Shown: positions 15,761-24,653 of the stretch, in pieces
Layout of the letters: each line of letters starts with the position of its first letter
How positions within the stretch are numbered: the stretch's first letter is position 1
DNA from: Ignavibacteria bacterium
GTDB lineage: Bacteria > Bacteroidota > Ignavibacteria > Tepidaquicellales > Tepidaquicellaceae
NCBI GenBank assembly: GCA_016873795.1
Contig: VGWA01000013.1
Coordinates: forward strand, 1 to 34,623
Length of the DNA: 34,623 bases
Direction: 5' to 3'
The notes under the pieces: generated by a model
The model's database searches: none
Told to the model about the DNA's origin: nothing
What the model saw: the letters and a program-made list of their open reading frames with translations, nothing else
Made by a program: the position numbers and the translations under genes

Positions 15761-16638
15761 TAGATATTTCCTTTTGCAGATTCAAGAGTATTTTTAATAA
15801 GCATGGCAATAGTCATTGGTCCAACCCCACCGGGAACCGGTGTGATTTTTCCGCATTTTTCAAAACAATCATTAAAATCCACGTCTCCGACAATTTTATA
15901 ACCCCTTTTGCTCATCGCATCTTCAATACGATTTATACCCACATCAATTATAACACAGTCTTTTTTTATCATTTCGGATTTCAGATAATTAGGTTTGCCA
16001 ATTGCTACGATTATTAAGTCCGCATTCAAAGTATAATCCTCAATATTTTTCGTCAGACTGTGACAAACTGATACTGTGCAGTTAAATTGTTTTTGTATTA
16101 GTATGTTTGACATGGGTTTACCAACAATATTACTCCTTCCGATTATTACCGTGTTTTTTCCTCTTGTTTCGATATTACTTCTCTTTAACAATTCGGTAAT
16201 TCCATAGGGAGTACAGGGCAAAAAACATTTGTCTCCTAATATTAACCTTCCGATATTCTCAGGATGAAAGCCGTCAACGTCTTTCTTGTAATCTATTGCT
16301 TCAATAATTTCCAGTTCGTTAATATGGACAGGAAGAGGAAGTTGAACTAAAATGCCATGAATTTTCTCGTTTTTGTTAAAACTGTCTATTAACTGAATTA
16401 TTTCTTCTTTTGTAACATTATCGGGAAGTTTTTCTGTAACTGAAAAGAAACCCACTTCGTCACAGGTCTTTGATTTGCTATTAACATAGATTTCAGAAGA
16501 AGGATTATTCCCAACCAATATAAAAGCCAAGCCGGGGGTAATTTTCAGGTTTGATTTTAAATCAACTGTTTCCGTCTTGATTTCCTGCTTTATTTTAGAC
16601 GCAATTTTTTTTCCATCAATAATTTTATTCTCAATCAT
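15757..16638 (-). CDS. folD: FolD, methylene-tetrahydrofolate dehydrogenase/cyclohydrolase
   Basis: A 293-residue bifunctional enzyme interconverting 5,10-methylene- and 10-formyl-tetrahydrofolate with NADP. Active-site Y51 and K55 lie in YVNSKSKTCDEVG, followed by VQLPLP (98-103), DGFHPENIGRL (122-132), TPYGITELL and the nucleotide-binding GRSNIVGKP (167-175). The C-terminal PVPGGVGPMT is intact. Length and motifs are fully typical. The gene starts a minus-strand run (folD, prmA, cupin, transporter) and may supply one-carbon units together with gcvT further along the window. Confidence 0.97.
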   Translation of the reverse strand: MIENKIIDGKKIASKIKQEIKTETVDLKSNLKITPGLAFILVGNNPSSEIYVNSKSKTCDEVGFFSVTEKLPDNVTKEEIIQLIDSFNKNEKIHGILVQLPLPVHINELEIIEAIDYKKDVDGFHPENIGRLILGDKCFLPCTPYGITELLKRSNIETRGKNTVIIGRSNIVGKPMSNILIQKQFNCTVSVCHSLTKNIEDYTLNADLIIVAIGKPNYLKSEMIKKDCVIIDVGINRIEDAMSKRGYKIVGDVDFNDCFEKCGKITPVPGGVGPMTIAMLIKNTLESAKGNIY

Positions 16639-16728
16639 TGGTGAGTCACTTAATTCATAATTAAATTGGTTTTACGGTTTTAATCCCAAGGTAAAGGGAT
16701 TCATTTGTTTTTTATTTTGTGGTATATA

Positions 16729-17169
16729 TTAGGGTTTATATCCCGGTTTATATTTAGGGTCATCCGGATCAATAGGTCCGTTATCATCTCTTATAAATGC
16801 ATCAAAGTATCCTTTTGTTCTGACATATTCAAGTATTTCTATTGCTTTATTTATATCGACAAACTCTCCCCCAACGAGTAGTTTATACAGACCATCCGGG
16901 TATAATCTTATTTCAACTGAATATTTAAGTTTTTCTCTTGCGACCTTTGCAAAATCATCTGCATAATTTTTATTTGCGAATGCTCCTATCTGAACATTTA
17001 ATTTATACTTGTATACAACAAGTAATGTTTCTTTGGCAATAACAGGCTTTGTCGTATCTACCACATAATATTCTTCGTCCTCGTCACAACAGTCATCTCC
17101 TGAATAACACGAAACAAAAACCAAAGGGAACAGTAAAAACAACAAGTAAAATAGTTTAATCTTTCTCAT
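16729..17169 (-). CDS. SPOR-domain lipoprotein (first of a tandem pair)
   Basis: The start is placed at ATG 17169 rather than at an upstream in-frame ATG (17202), because it gives a clean lipoprotein signal: MRKIKLFYLLFLLFPLVFVSC with the lipidated cysteine at C21. The mature protein begins with an acidic, Cys-rich segment (DDCCDEDEE). The C-terminal SPOR domain, about residues 55-130 (LNVQIGAFANKNYADDF, LYKLLVGGEF, YFDAFI), binds denuded peptidoglycan glycans, usually at division sites. Its neighbour at 17215-17613 is a shorter paralogue with the same architecture, so the pair probably arose by duplication. The C terminus here has an extra Asp-Pro-rich tail. Confidence 0.85.
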   Translation of the reverse strand: MRKIKLFYLLFLLFPLVFVSCYSGDDCCDEDEEYYVVDTTKPVIAKETLLVVYKYKLNVQIGAFANKNYADDFAKVAREKLKYSVEIRLYPDGLYKLLVGGEFVDINKAIEILEYVRTKGYFDAFIRDDNGPIDPDDPKYKPGYKP

Positions 17170-17214
17170 AAACTTTATATTTAAAAAGTAATGAAAACTC
17201 ATTGTAATGAATTT

Positions 17215-17613
17215 TTATTTAATAACTTTAATAAAGGCATCGGGATACCCTGATGTCTTAACTCTTTGAAGATACACTTCCGCATCCGCTCTTTCATCAA
17301 ATTTACCCACAGTTATTTTATAGAGTCCTGAGGGTGTTATTTCAATTTCCACTTTGGTTTTTAAAGTATCTTCCGCCTTTGTAACAAATAAATCAACATA
17401 ATCTTTTTTTGAGAATGCTCCGATTTGAATTGTAAATGTGTGTTTTGTTACCTCAACTTTTTCAATTATTCTAACAGTATCGACCCGGATAATAACAGTA
17501 TCTTTTTTTGTTGTGGGCGTTTTTTCCACATCATCAGATGATGAACAGGATGAAAAAAACAACGGTATTACCGTAATAATCGCAAAGTAAAAAAGTAATT
17601 TAAGTTTTTCCAT
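17215..17613 (-). CDS. SPOR-domain lipoprotein (second of a tandem pair)
   Basis: A 132-residue lipoprotein with signal MEKLKLLFYFAIITVIPLF ending at C23 (FFSSC). A Ser-Asp-Thr linker leads to a SPOR domain at about residues 55-130: HTFTIQIGAFSKKDYVDLF, LYKITVGKFDERADAEVYL and GYPDAFIKV. It is closely similar in layout to the adjacent SPOR lipoprotein, 12-45 bases away depending on the start of that gene, and the two are likely co-transcribed. Both would sit in the outer or inner membrane facing the periplasm and bind peptidoglycan. Confidence 0.9.
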   Translation of the reverse strand: MEKLKLLFYFAIITVIPLFFSSCSSSDDVEKTPTTKKDTVIIRVDTVRIIEKVEVTKHTFTIQIGAFSKKDYVDLFVTKAEDTLKTKVEIEITPSGLYKITVGKFDERADAEVYLQRVKTSGYPDAFIKVIK

Positions 17614-17688
17614 TTTATTATAGATATATATTGTTATTTATTTTTTGTTTCGGTCCAAGGATCCAAAAGTTCAGTGCATTATGACAAA

Positions 17689-17700
17689 CTTGACTTTAGT
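17689..17700 (+). repeat. CCTGACTTTAGT element, one mismatch
   Basis: CTTGACTTTAGT, located 6 bases beyond the stop codon of the S9 peptidase gene, in the gap before the SPOR pair. Confidence 0.65.
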
Positions 17701-17706
17701 TCAGAC

Positions 17707-19584
17707 TCACTTTTTTAAAAAATTATCGAGAAAATTTATTTTTTCATTAAAGACTCTGATAATATTAGACACTTTTGAAAAACCATGACCTTCGTCATCA
17801 AGTAAGATGTATTTTACGTTTTTTCCCTTTTTTAAAAGCCTATTAACAATTTGTTCCGATTCTTCCTGCACTACCCTCACATCATTTTTTCCCTGAATAA
17901 CCATCAACGGGCAGATAATATTATCAACATAGTTAATCGGAGATCTTTCTTTAAGCATTTTTTTATCGCTTTCAATATTTCCTATCAGTCTGTCTGCCCC
18001 TTTTTTCCAATATTCGGGCAAAGACTTTAAAAATGTAATCAGGTTAGAGGGTCCAAACATATCAACTGCGCATTTCCACATTTCCGGAGCTTTAGTTACC
18101 GCAGTCAGACATAAAAATCCACCGAAACTGCCTCCTACTATTGCAATTCTATTTTTGTCAATATAACTTAACTTTTTTAAATAATCTATACCATATAAAA
18201 TATCAACAAATTCCGCTCCACCCCAGTCTTTATAGATCAGCTTCTGAAATTTACCTCCATATCCCGTGCTGCCTCTAAAGTTTGGTACAAAAACAATATA
18301 TCCTGCATTACTCAGTACCTGAATGTGCTTATTAAAAGAGTGTTTTTCCTGCCATTCGGGACCGCCGTGTACCCAGACAATTACCGGATTCTTTTTATTT
18401 TTATCGGTACCCATGGGAATATATAAAAGACAATGAATTTTCAATCCATCAAAGCTATCATAAAAAACATCTATGGGTTTTGTAAAACAATTTTTAACAA
18501 CTTTCTCTGTTAAAGAATGAGTCTTTTGTATTTTTCTCTTCTTTATCAGGTCATAAACATAAATATCGGGGGGGGTCTGTGGACTATCAAATAAAAAAAC
18601 GATTTTTTCACGATTTTTGATTTTTCCTCTTGGCTTTTTCGAGCCGGTAATCCGATTTCCAGAAGAAATAAATTTAAAATCAGTGTAATTCCCTACAGGT
18701 AACTTATTCTCCAAATACTTTTTGTTTTTGATATCGAAAAGTTTGAGAATAATTTTACCATTATTATTAACGCTATAAATAATATGTTTAAAATTTTCCG
18801 GGAATTCATATCCGTGTATATCCCAATCCTCTGTAACAAACCACTTATGTTTGTTTTTTTGTATGTTATAAATTTTAATGCCTTTAAAATCTCTATCCTG
18901 ATCCGAGATATAAAAGATGTTTTCGGATTTATCATCGAATTCAGTATTAGAATTAAAAACATCAATATTGATATCGTGAGAGGTAATGTTTTTTATTCCC
19001 CTGTTTATTGTATCATAAAGCAGAATATCCTGATTAATATTACTATAAATAACATTATATGTAATATATCTGTTGTCTTTGCTTAATGACAATGGTACTA
19101 CCGGAAAATAGCCGTCAAAAGATTTTACTAATATTTTTTCGGACGTTTCTAAATTAACGAAATAAGAATCAAAATTATACTTGTTTCTTTTATTAGTGGA
19201 TATTAGCAGGAACTCTCCGTTTTTATCAAACTTATGAACATTACATTGTGAATTTTCAAACCCGGAAGACAAGCAAATAATTTTTGAGTTCAACAAATCA
19301 AGTTTATAAATTTGATATTGTTCATTTCCGTTTTCATCACTTGTAAAAACCAGTTCATCTCTCTTGGGATTGCAGAGTACTTTTTTTACGGAATTCTTCC
19401 AATCTGTTACCTGAGTTGTTTTTCCACCACTAACCGGTACCTTCCATACCTGAGGCAATCCGGTTGCATTTGTTATGTAATAAATATTTTTATTGTCGTA
19501 AGATATCGAAAAATTTCCTATCAAACGAATCGAAAAAAAATCTTCAACGCGAATTCTCTTAACTCTTTTCCTTTTTTTATCCAT
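17707..19584 (-). CDS. S9 family peptidase (prolyl oligopeptidase / acylaminoacyl-peptidase type)
   Basis: A 625-residue serine peptidase. Residues about 15-340 form a degenerate beta-propeller (repeated short strands such as KDNRYITYNV and FDKSENIFYISDQD) and the C-terminal 260 residues are the alpha/beta hydrolase. The triad is complete: S486 in GGSFGGF, D568 in GKNDVRV and H600 in DEGHGF. HGGP near residue 413 supplies the oxyanion hole. No signal peptide is seen; the N terminus is strongly basic, so a cytoplasmic location is likely. Members cleave short peptides, often after proline or removing acylated residues. Confidence 0.93.
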   Translation of the reverse strand: MDKKRKRVKRIRVEDFFSIRLIGNFSISYDNKNIYYITNATGLPQVWKVPVSGGKTTQVTDWKNSVKKVLCNPKRDELVFTSDENGNEQYQIYKLDLLNSKIICLSSGFENSQCNVHKFDKNGEFLLISTNKRNKYNFDSYFVNLETSEKILVKSFDGYFPVVPLSLSKDNRYITYNVIYSNINQDILLYDTINRGIKNITSHDINIDVFNSNTEFDDKSENIFYISDQDRDFKGIKIYNIQKNKHKWFVTEDWDIHGYEFPENFKHIIYSVNNNGKIILKLFDIKNKKYLENKLPVGNYTDFKFISSGNRITGSKKPRGKIKNREKIVFLFDSPQTPPDIYVYDLIKKRKIQKTHSLTEKVVKNCFTKPIDVFYDSFDGLKIHCLLYIPMGTDKNKKNPVIVWVHGGPEWQEKHSFNKHIQVLSNAGYIVFVPNFRGSTGYGGKFQKLIYKDWGGAEFVDILYGIDYLKKLSYIDKNRIAIVGGSFGGFLCLTAVTKAPEMWKCAVDMFGPSNLITFLKSLPEYWKKGADRLIGNIESDKKMLKERSPINYVDNIICPLMVIQGKNDVRVVQEESEQIVNRLLKKGKNVKYILLDDEGHGFSKVSNIIRVFNEKINFLDNFLKK

Positions 19585-19816
19585 AAAAGAGTGTTTTGAT
19601 AAATATAGAAATAAGCATATTAATTTTCAATGATTTATTTTAAAATCTTTTAATAAGTACCAAATAAATAACAAATCGCCTTAATACGGTAAATTTTAAT
19701 GAATTTTTTACAACTATAAACTTCTTAATATTCAGTTTCATCCATTAAAATTTTATCACAATTTAATAGTGATGAAGATTAATGTTAATATACTTATATT
19801 TGAGAAAAATATTAAT

Positions 19817-20839
19817 ATGTCAAAACCAGAATCAAGAATGAAAAAATTCTCAAATAGAATCAGTAACAAAATAGATGAGATATTTATTCAAGAAAAATCG
19901 TTGTCCCTTTCGAGTTTAAATTTAATTAATAAAGAGGAGGAATTAAAAATAATCAAGCAATTAATAAGTTTCATAGACCTGACTACCCTAGAGGGCACCG
20001 ACACAAAAGAAAAGGTAAAAGAATTATGCAAAAAAGCAAAAAATCCCTTAAGCTATTTCCAGGGTTTTGATTCACCGCAAAGCAATATTAATGACAGCAG
20101 CAATAAAAAGCCGATAACCGATATTCCCTCTTTTTCAAAGAACAATAACAATTTTTTGCACTGTGCCGCAGTTTGTGTCTATCCGTGTTTTATTAATATT
20201 GTAAAGAAATCACTTAAAGGAAGCAATGTAAAAACTGCATCAGTTACAACTGCGTTTCCTTCCGGACAATATCCTATGGAACTAAAACTAAAAGATGTAA
20301 AATATTGTGTAAAAAGCGGTGCAGATGAAATTGACATGGTAATTTCAAGAGGAAGGTTTCTTTCGGGCAACTTTAATTATGTCTACAATGAAGTTAATAA
20401 AGTTAAAAAAATTTGTACTTCAGACCTGTCAGTAGGCAAATCCAACAAAAAAAGAAAGAAAGTAACTCTGAAAGTAATTTTAGAAACGGGTGAACTTGGT
20501 ATGTTAGAAAACATAAGAAAAGCAAGTTTTATTGCAATGTCTGCAGGTGCAGACTTTATAAAAACATCAACCGGAAAGATACAGCCTGCTGCTACATTAC
20601 CTGCAACCCTTGTGATGGCCGAGGCAATAAGAGAATTTTATAATGAAACAGGAATAAAAAAAGGGTTAAAACCTGCAGGGGGAATAAAAACTACAAAGCA
20701 AGCAATAGAATACTATATGCTCATAAAGAATGTGCTCGGTGATGAATGGCTTATACCTGAACTATTCAGAATAGGGGCATCTTCTTTACTTGATAATTTA
20801 GTGCAAGAATTAGTGGTTAGAGGATCCATGAGTGCGTGA
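19817..20839 (+). CDS. deoC: Deoxyribose-phosphate aldolase (DeoC), enlarged
   Basis: DeoC splits 2-deoxyribose-5-phosphate into glyceraldehyde-3-phosphate and acetaldehyde. The catalytic core is intact: D173 in ADEIDMVIS, K219 in LKVILETGEL and the Schiff-base K249 in FIKTSTGK, followed by KPAGGIKT. At 340 residues it is longer than the usual 220-260. There is an extended N terminus, a low-complexity Asn/Ser-rich insertion at about residues 77-114 (between LCKKA and HCAAVCVYP), and a second basic insertion at about 200-215 (SVGKSNKKRKK). The ATG at 19817 was chosen; GTG 19769 and ATG 19772 would add 15-16 AT-coded residues without family support. It converges with ftsK. Confidence 0.9.
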   Translation: MSKPESRMKKFSNRISNKIDEIFIQEKSLSLSSLNLINKEEELKIIKQLISFIDLTTLEGTDTKEKVKELCKKAKNPLSYFQGFDSPQSNINDSSNKKPITDIPSFSKNNNNFLHCAAVCVYPCFINIVKKSLKGSNVKTASVTTAFPSGQYPMELKLKDVKYCVKSGADEIDMVISRGRFLSGNFNYVYNEVNKVKKICTSDLSVGKSNKKRKKVTLKVILETGELGMLENIRKASFIAMSAGADFIKTSTGKIQPAATLPATLVMAEAIREFYNETGIKKGLKPAGGIKTTKQAIEYYMLIKNVLGDEWLIPELFRIGASSLLDNLVQELVVRGSMSA

Positions 20840-20852
20840 ACTCGTCAAGCAA

Positions 20853-20915
20853 GACATGTTGTATGGGTATATGAATCCGCCACTGCGGACATGTTGTATG
20901 GAGGTATAAATATAC
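20853..20915. repeat. 14-base direct repeat with adjacent small palindromes
   Basis: GACATGTTGTATGG occurs at 20853-20866 and 20888-20901. Between them is a small inverted repeat CCGC-CACT-GCGG (20877-20888), and directly after the second copy is GTATA-AA-TATAC (20904-20915). The unit lies between convergent deoC and ftsK genes, where a terminator or a dispersed intergenic repeat would be expected. The palindromes are short and no T-run follows, so terminator activity is uncertain. Confidence 0.6.
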
Positions 20916-20941
20916 GATTGTAAAACGAAATATATGAAGGA

Positions 20942-23638
20942 TTAAAGTATATTTTCAAGTTCATCTTCGGTTATAAGAATTTCTCGTCCTTTTGCTCCCT
21001 GGCTTGGTCCAACGATTCCTGCATGTTCCATTTGGTCAACTATTCTTGCTGCTCTCGCATATCCGAGTTTCAATCTGCGTTGAAGAGTTGAAGTAGAACA
21101 CTGTTGTAATTTTAAAATCAGTCTTGCCGCTTCTTCAAACATCTCATCTCTTTCTCCGGCAGCCCCTCCATATCCATGTTTTTCAATCAATGGCGGAAGC
21201 AGATACGGTTTTTTAAAACCCGGTTGTTTACTAACATATTCAACTATTTTCTCACATTCCTCCGTTGTAATATATGCGTTTTGTATTCTTATGGGTTTCT
21301 GAGTGGAAGCCGACATATATAACATATCTCCATTTCTAAGCAGCTGTTCAGCTCCTGACATATCAAGTATTGTTCTCGAGTCGATTTTAGATGCAACCTG
21401 ATAAGCTATTCTTACCGGAAAGTTTGCTTTAATAACTCCGGTTATCACATCAACTGAGGGTCTTTGCGTGGCAACGATAAGGTGAATTCCTACGGCGCGT
21501 GCCATTTGAGCAATCCTGGCAATAGGATCCTCAATATCTTTCTTAGCAGTTATCATAAGGTCCGCAAGCTCGTCAATAATTACAACTATATAAGGCATTC
21601 TTCTATGTTTAACATCCTCAGTGTTTTTCAGCGTTCCTTCTTCATATCTTTTATTATAATCTTCAATATATCTAACACCTGCATTTGCCAGTCTGTCATA
21701 TCTTTGCTCCATTTCGAGTTCGACGCTTTTCAGTATAGATACAGCATTTTGAGGAGTTGTTATAATACTTTCATTTACATCCGTTGTTGTAGCAATAAAA
21801 TGTTTTCTTAGTTTAGAATATAAACTCAGCTCGATTTTTTTAGGATCAATTAAAATAAATTTCAAATCTGAAGGATGCAGTTTAAAAAGCAAAGAGGCAA
21901 TAATTGTATTAATCCCAACGCTTTTACCCGAACCGGTTGCTCCTGCAATCAGGACGTGCGGCATTTTGGAAAGATCATCAAGATATATTTCACCGTCTAT
22001 TTTTTTCCCAAAAGCAACTGTTAATCTTTTTTTACTATCGATAAATTTAGGTGCTGATAGCACTGATTTTACCTTAACAATTTGAAACTTACTATTTGGA
22101 ATTTCGACTCCAACAGTACCCTTTCCGGGAATCGGGATTATCATTCTGATGCCCCGTGCTTTCATAGCAAGGGCAATATCATCCTGAAGAGATTCGATTT
22201 TCGATAATTTAACATCCGGCGCCGGAATAAGTTCATACAAAGTAACCACAGGACCAGGGGTAGCAAATACTTTTTCGATTTTTATTCCGAACATTAAAAG
22301 TTTTTCCTGTAACAGTCTGCCGTTCTCCGTTAATTCTTCATCGGGAATAGACTCAAATTCTTCTTTGGTCGGTTCATTTAAAAGGTCAAGAGCAGGCGGA
22401 ATATAATTTTCAATTTTTTCTTCTGCAAAATAATCTTCCTCCGACAATTCCTGTTCCGAATCCTCATCCGCATCAGTTTTCCCTCCTGAAACCGATGAAT
22501 ATATCTCTTTTTCGTAATCTGATTTTTCCCGGGATTCAGAGAGTTTAATTTCTTTTGTTTTCGTTTTAACATGAGCCGGAATAGATTGCCGGGATCTTTG
22601 GGAATCCTTTTCGACCTGTTCCTTTACGGGGGAGCTCATCCCCTCTTTCTGAGATTCTTGCGACTCCGCATCGGAATAAACATCTTCAGGTAACTCTGTT
22701 TGTCCCGGTCTATTTATTTCTGTTTCCTTAATAATAGCACTTTCAGAGATTAAATCTCCGGATTTACCGTATTTTGTTCTAAGTATTCTTTCCTTTTCTT
22801 TCTTTAAAGCGTCCTCATACAACTTTTTTGTATCCCGTGCGGAATCTTGTTCCTTCAAATTGATTTTTTTATCTGTTTCGAGAGATTTTTCCTCAAATTT
22901 TTTCTGTCTTTTTTCTTCTAATTCTTTTTTTTCTTTTTTAAATTTATCCTTAATCCTGTCAACAAATAATTTAAGACGGGCAAATGTCTTTAAAATACTG
23001 CTGTCAAAAATCAGGAATAGAATTATAACAAGCGTAAAAAGTAAAATTGCAAACGCTCCGACGCTTCCTGTCAGTTGATAGAAAACATTTGCAAGGAAAT
23101 CTCCAACCGCACCTGTAAACTGTACTGGAATTACCGAGCTGCTCCAGAATTTTTCAAATAAACCTGCGAATGTACAAAGATTCAGAATCAGAAAAGTTAA
23201 ATAGATATTAAAAGTAATATATCTGTTTAGCTCCTTTTTCATTAATAAAGCATAACCAAGCACAAACAACATCACGGAAATAAGAACAGAAAAATATCCA
23301 AAAAGATTAACAATAAAAAAGTGCGAAGTTAAAGCCCCGACAATCCCCAATAAATTACTGATACCAAGTGAAAACTGTTCGGTCTTAAAAATCAGCCCAA
23401 TTAACTCAAAGAATTTTTTATCGTCGATTTTACCGATATCCGAAGAAGAATAAGTAATTAGGGTAATAAACAAAAATAATCCGATCAGAAACAGGATAAA
23501 TCCGAGGATTTGTTTTTTTGCCTGAATACTAATTGAAAAGTCTTCTTCCTTGCCGGATTTCTTTTTCCTGTTATTTGCAGATTTTACGTTTAAATTAGAA
23601 TTAAACCTGTTAAGTCTCGATTTCATTTTTTTATTCAT
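20942..23638 (-). CDS. ftsK: FtsK/SpoIIIE DNA translocase
   Basis: An 898-residue septal DNA pump that clears chromosomes during division. Four or five membrane helices fill residues about 43-212, followed by a long charged linker (about 225-420, rich in Lys, Glu and Ser). The RecA-like motor contains Walker A GATGSGKS (566-573) and Walker B VVIIDELADL (685-694). The C-terminal winged-helix gamma domain, about 830-898 (STLQRRLKLGYARAARIVDQME), recognises orienting DNA sequences. All parts of a full-length FtsK are present. The start ATG is 20 bases after the comB-like stop, so the two are probably in one transcript. The linker is shorter than in Escherichia coli but normal for the FCB group. 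Confidence 0.97.
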   Translation of the reverse strand: MNKKMKSRLNRFNSNLNVKSANNRKKKSGKEEDFSISIQAKKQILGFILFLIGLFLFITLITYSSSDIGKIDDKKFFELIGLIFKTEQFSLGISNLLGIVGALTSHFFIVNLFGYFSVLISVMLFVLGYALLMKKELNRYITFNIYLTFLILNLCTFAGLFEKFWSSSVIPVQFTGAVGDFLANVFYQLTGSVGAFAILLFTLVIILFLIFDSSILKTFARLKLFVDRIKDKFKKEKKELEEKRQKKFEEKSLETDKKINLKEQDSARDTKKLYEDALKKEKERILRTKYGKSGDLISESAIIKETEINRPGQTELPEDVYSDAESQESQKEGMSSPVKEQVEKDSQRSRQSIPAHVKTKTKEIKLSESREKSDYEKEIYSSVSGGKTDADEDSEQELSEEDYFAEEKIENYIPPALDLLNEPTKEEFESIPDEELTENGRLLQEKLLMFGIKIEKVFATPGPVVTLYELIPAPDVKLSKIESLQDDIALAMKARGIRMIIPIPGKGTVGVEIPNSKFQIVKVKSVLSAPKFIDSKKRLTVAFGKKIDGEIYLDDLSKMPHVLIAGATGSGKSVGINTIIASLLFKLHPSDLKFILIDPKKIELSLYSKLRKHFIATTTDVNESIITTPQNAVSILKSVELEMEQRYDRLANAGVRYIEDYNKRYEEGTLKNTEDVKHRRMPYIVVIIDELADLMITAKKDIEDPIARIAQMARAVGIHLIVATQRPSVDVITGVIKANFPVRIAYQVASKIDSRTILDMSGAEQLLRNGDMLYMSASTQKPIRIQNAYITTEECEKIVEYVSKQPGFKKPYLLPPLIEKHGYGGAAGERDEMFEEAARLILKLQQCSTSTLQRRLKLGYARAARIVDQMEHAGIVGPSQGAKGREILITEDELENIL

Positions 23639-23658
23639 TCTGCCGGTGATTCTTTAGT

Positions 23659-24543
23659 CTATTTTCCTCCTGACTTGTCAGGTTCGGGATGAATTTTAGG
23701 AACTTGTTCTTTCCCTGTAATATCTATTCTTTTCATTCGCAGTTGCTGTTTCTGAAATTCTTCACTTTCGATTTTTTCGCGTAATTTCAAAACACTATTC
23801 TTATAAATAGGCAGATACGGATACGAATCGAGCATGGAACATATTTTTAAGTCCTCATCAAATCCCAGTGAAGTCAGATACTTCCCATGTTCACTTGTTT
23901 TCAGCATACTATAAATTTTTTCGGACGAAGGACTGTTATTATCAATCGCATAAATATCAGCAAGTTTCACTGCAACCATTTCAGGATCTTTTAAAACGTA
24001 GCTGTCGCTATTTATATTTAGTGATAAAGGCTGAAAAGATAGTAACCGGTTAATTATCAGTCCGGCACAAACAACATCTTCCAGACAAAAATTATTAAGT
24101 TTTCCCGCACACAATATTGTAAAGTCTTCATTCAATGATTTTATATACTCCACTACTTTAGACAGATTAACAAAACTACCAAGCACACAATTTTTAGCAA
24201 ATCTTGACTTTACAATTGACACTGTTCCGTTTGTCGTACTGAATATCAAGGATTTATTTGTAATTTTTTCCGGGGTAAATTCAAGAGGAGAGTTGCCGAG
24301 ATTAAATCCCTTAATAATTACTCCTTCTCTCTCGCCGCAGAGAAGCGAATTCCCCGAACCTCTTGCTATCTTTGCAGCTTTTGAAGCTGTTTCAGAAGGT
24401 ATTATATCTTTAGCACCGTTCGTTAACGCAACAATCATTGTTGTCGTTGCTCTTAAAATATCAACGACTATAACGTTTCTATCTTTAAGCAACAAATCAT
24501 CGGTAACAAGAGATTGTGTCAGGTATAATGTTATGTTTATCAA
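23659..24543 (-). CDS. 2-phosphosulfolactate phosphatase family (ComB-like)
   Basis: A 294-residue protein with the ComB pattern: VVDILRATTTMIVALTNGA near residues 26-44, LLCGEREGVIIKGFNLGNSPLEF at about 68-90, and FSTTNGTVSI near 104. The characterised archaeal enzyme dephosphorylates 2-phospho-3-sulfolactate in coenzyme M synthesis. None of the companion enzymes is within the window, and bacterial members are often annotated without a tested pathway. Translation starts at TTG 24543; no ATG is available before the conserved core. A C-terminal extension of about 45 charged residues ends in TAG. The 14-base palindrome CCTGACTTGTCAGG lies within its last codons. Confidence 0.85.
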   Translation of the reverse strand: MINITLYLTQSLVTDDLLLKDRNVIVVDILRATTTMIVALTNGAKDIIPSETASKAAKIARGSGNSLLCGEREGVIIKGFNLGNSPLEFTPEKITNKSLIFSTTNGTVSIVKSRFAKNCVLGSFVNLSKVVEYIKSLNEDFTILCAGKLNNFCLEDVVCAGLIINRLLSFQPLSLNINSDSYVLKDPEMVAVKLADIYAIDNNSPSSEKIYSMLKTSEHGKYLTSLGFDEDLKICSMLDSYPYLPIYKNSVLKLREKIESEEFQKQQLRMKRIDITGKEQVPKIHPEPDKSGGK

Positions 24544-24653
24544 TTAATAATTTATATTTAAAATTAAGTAAAAATAATTAATATATAAGAACAAACATTA
24601 AAAACGACTGCCAAACCGATGTAGAGCAAAGATTCAATTTGCGGAAAAAATAT

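Noticed and set aside
23669-23682. CCTGACTTGTCAGG palindrome as an element copy
   Set aside because: Only the first eight bases match; the core GACTTTAGT is missing and it is explained by the comB-like C-terminal codons.
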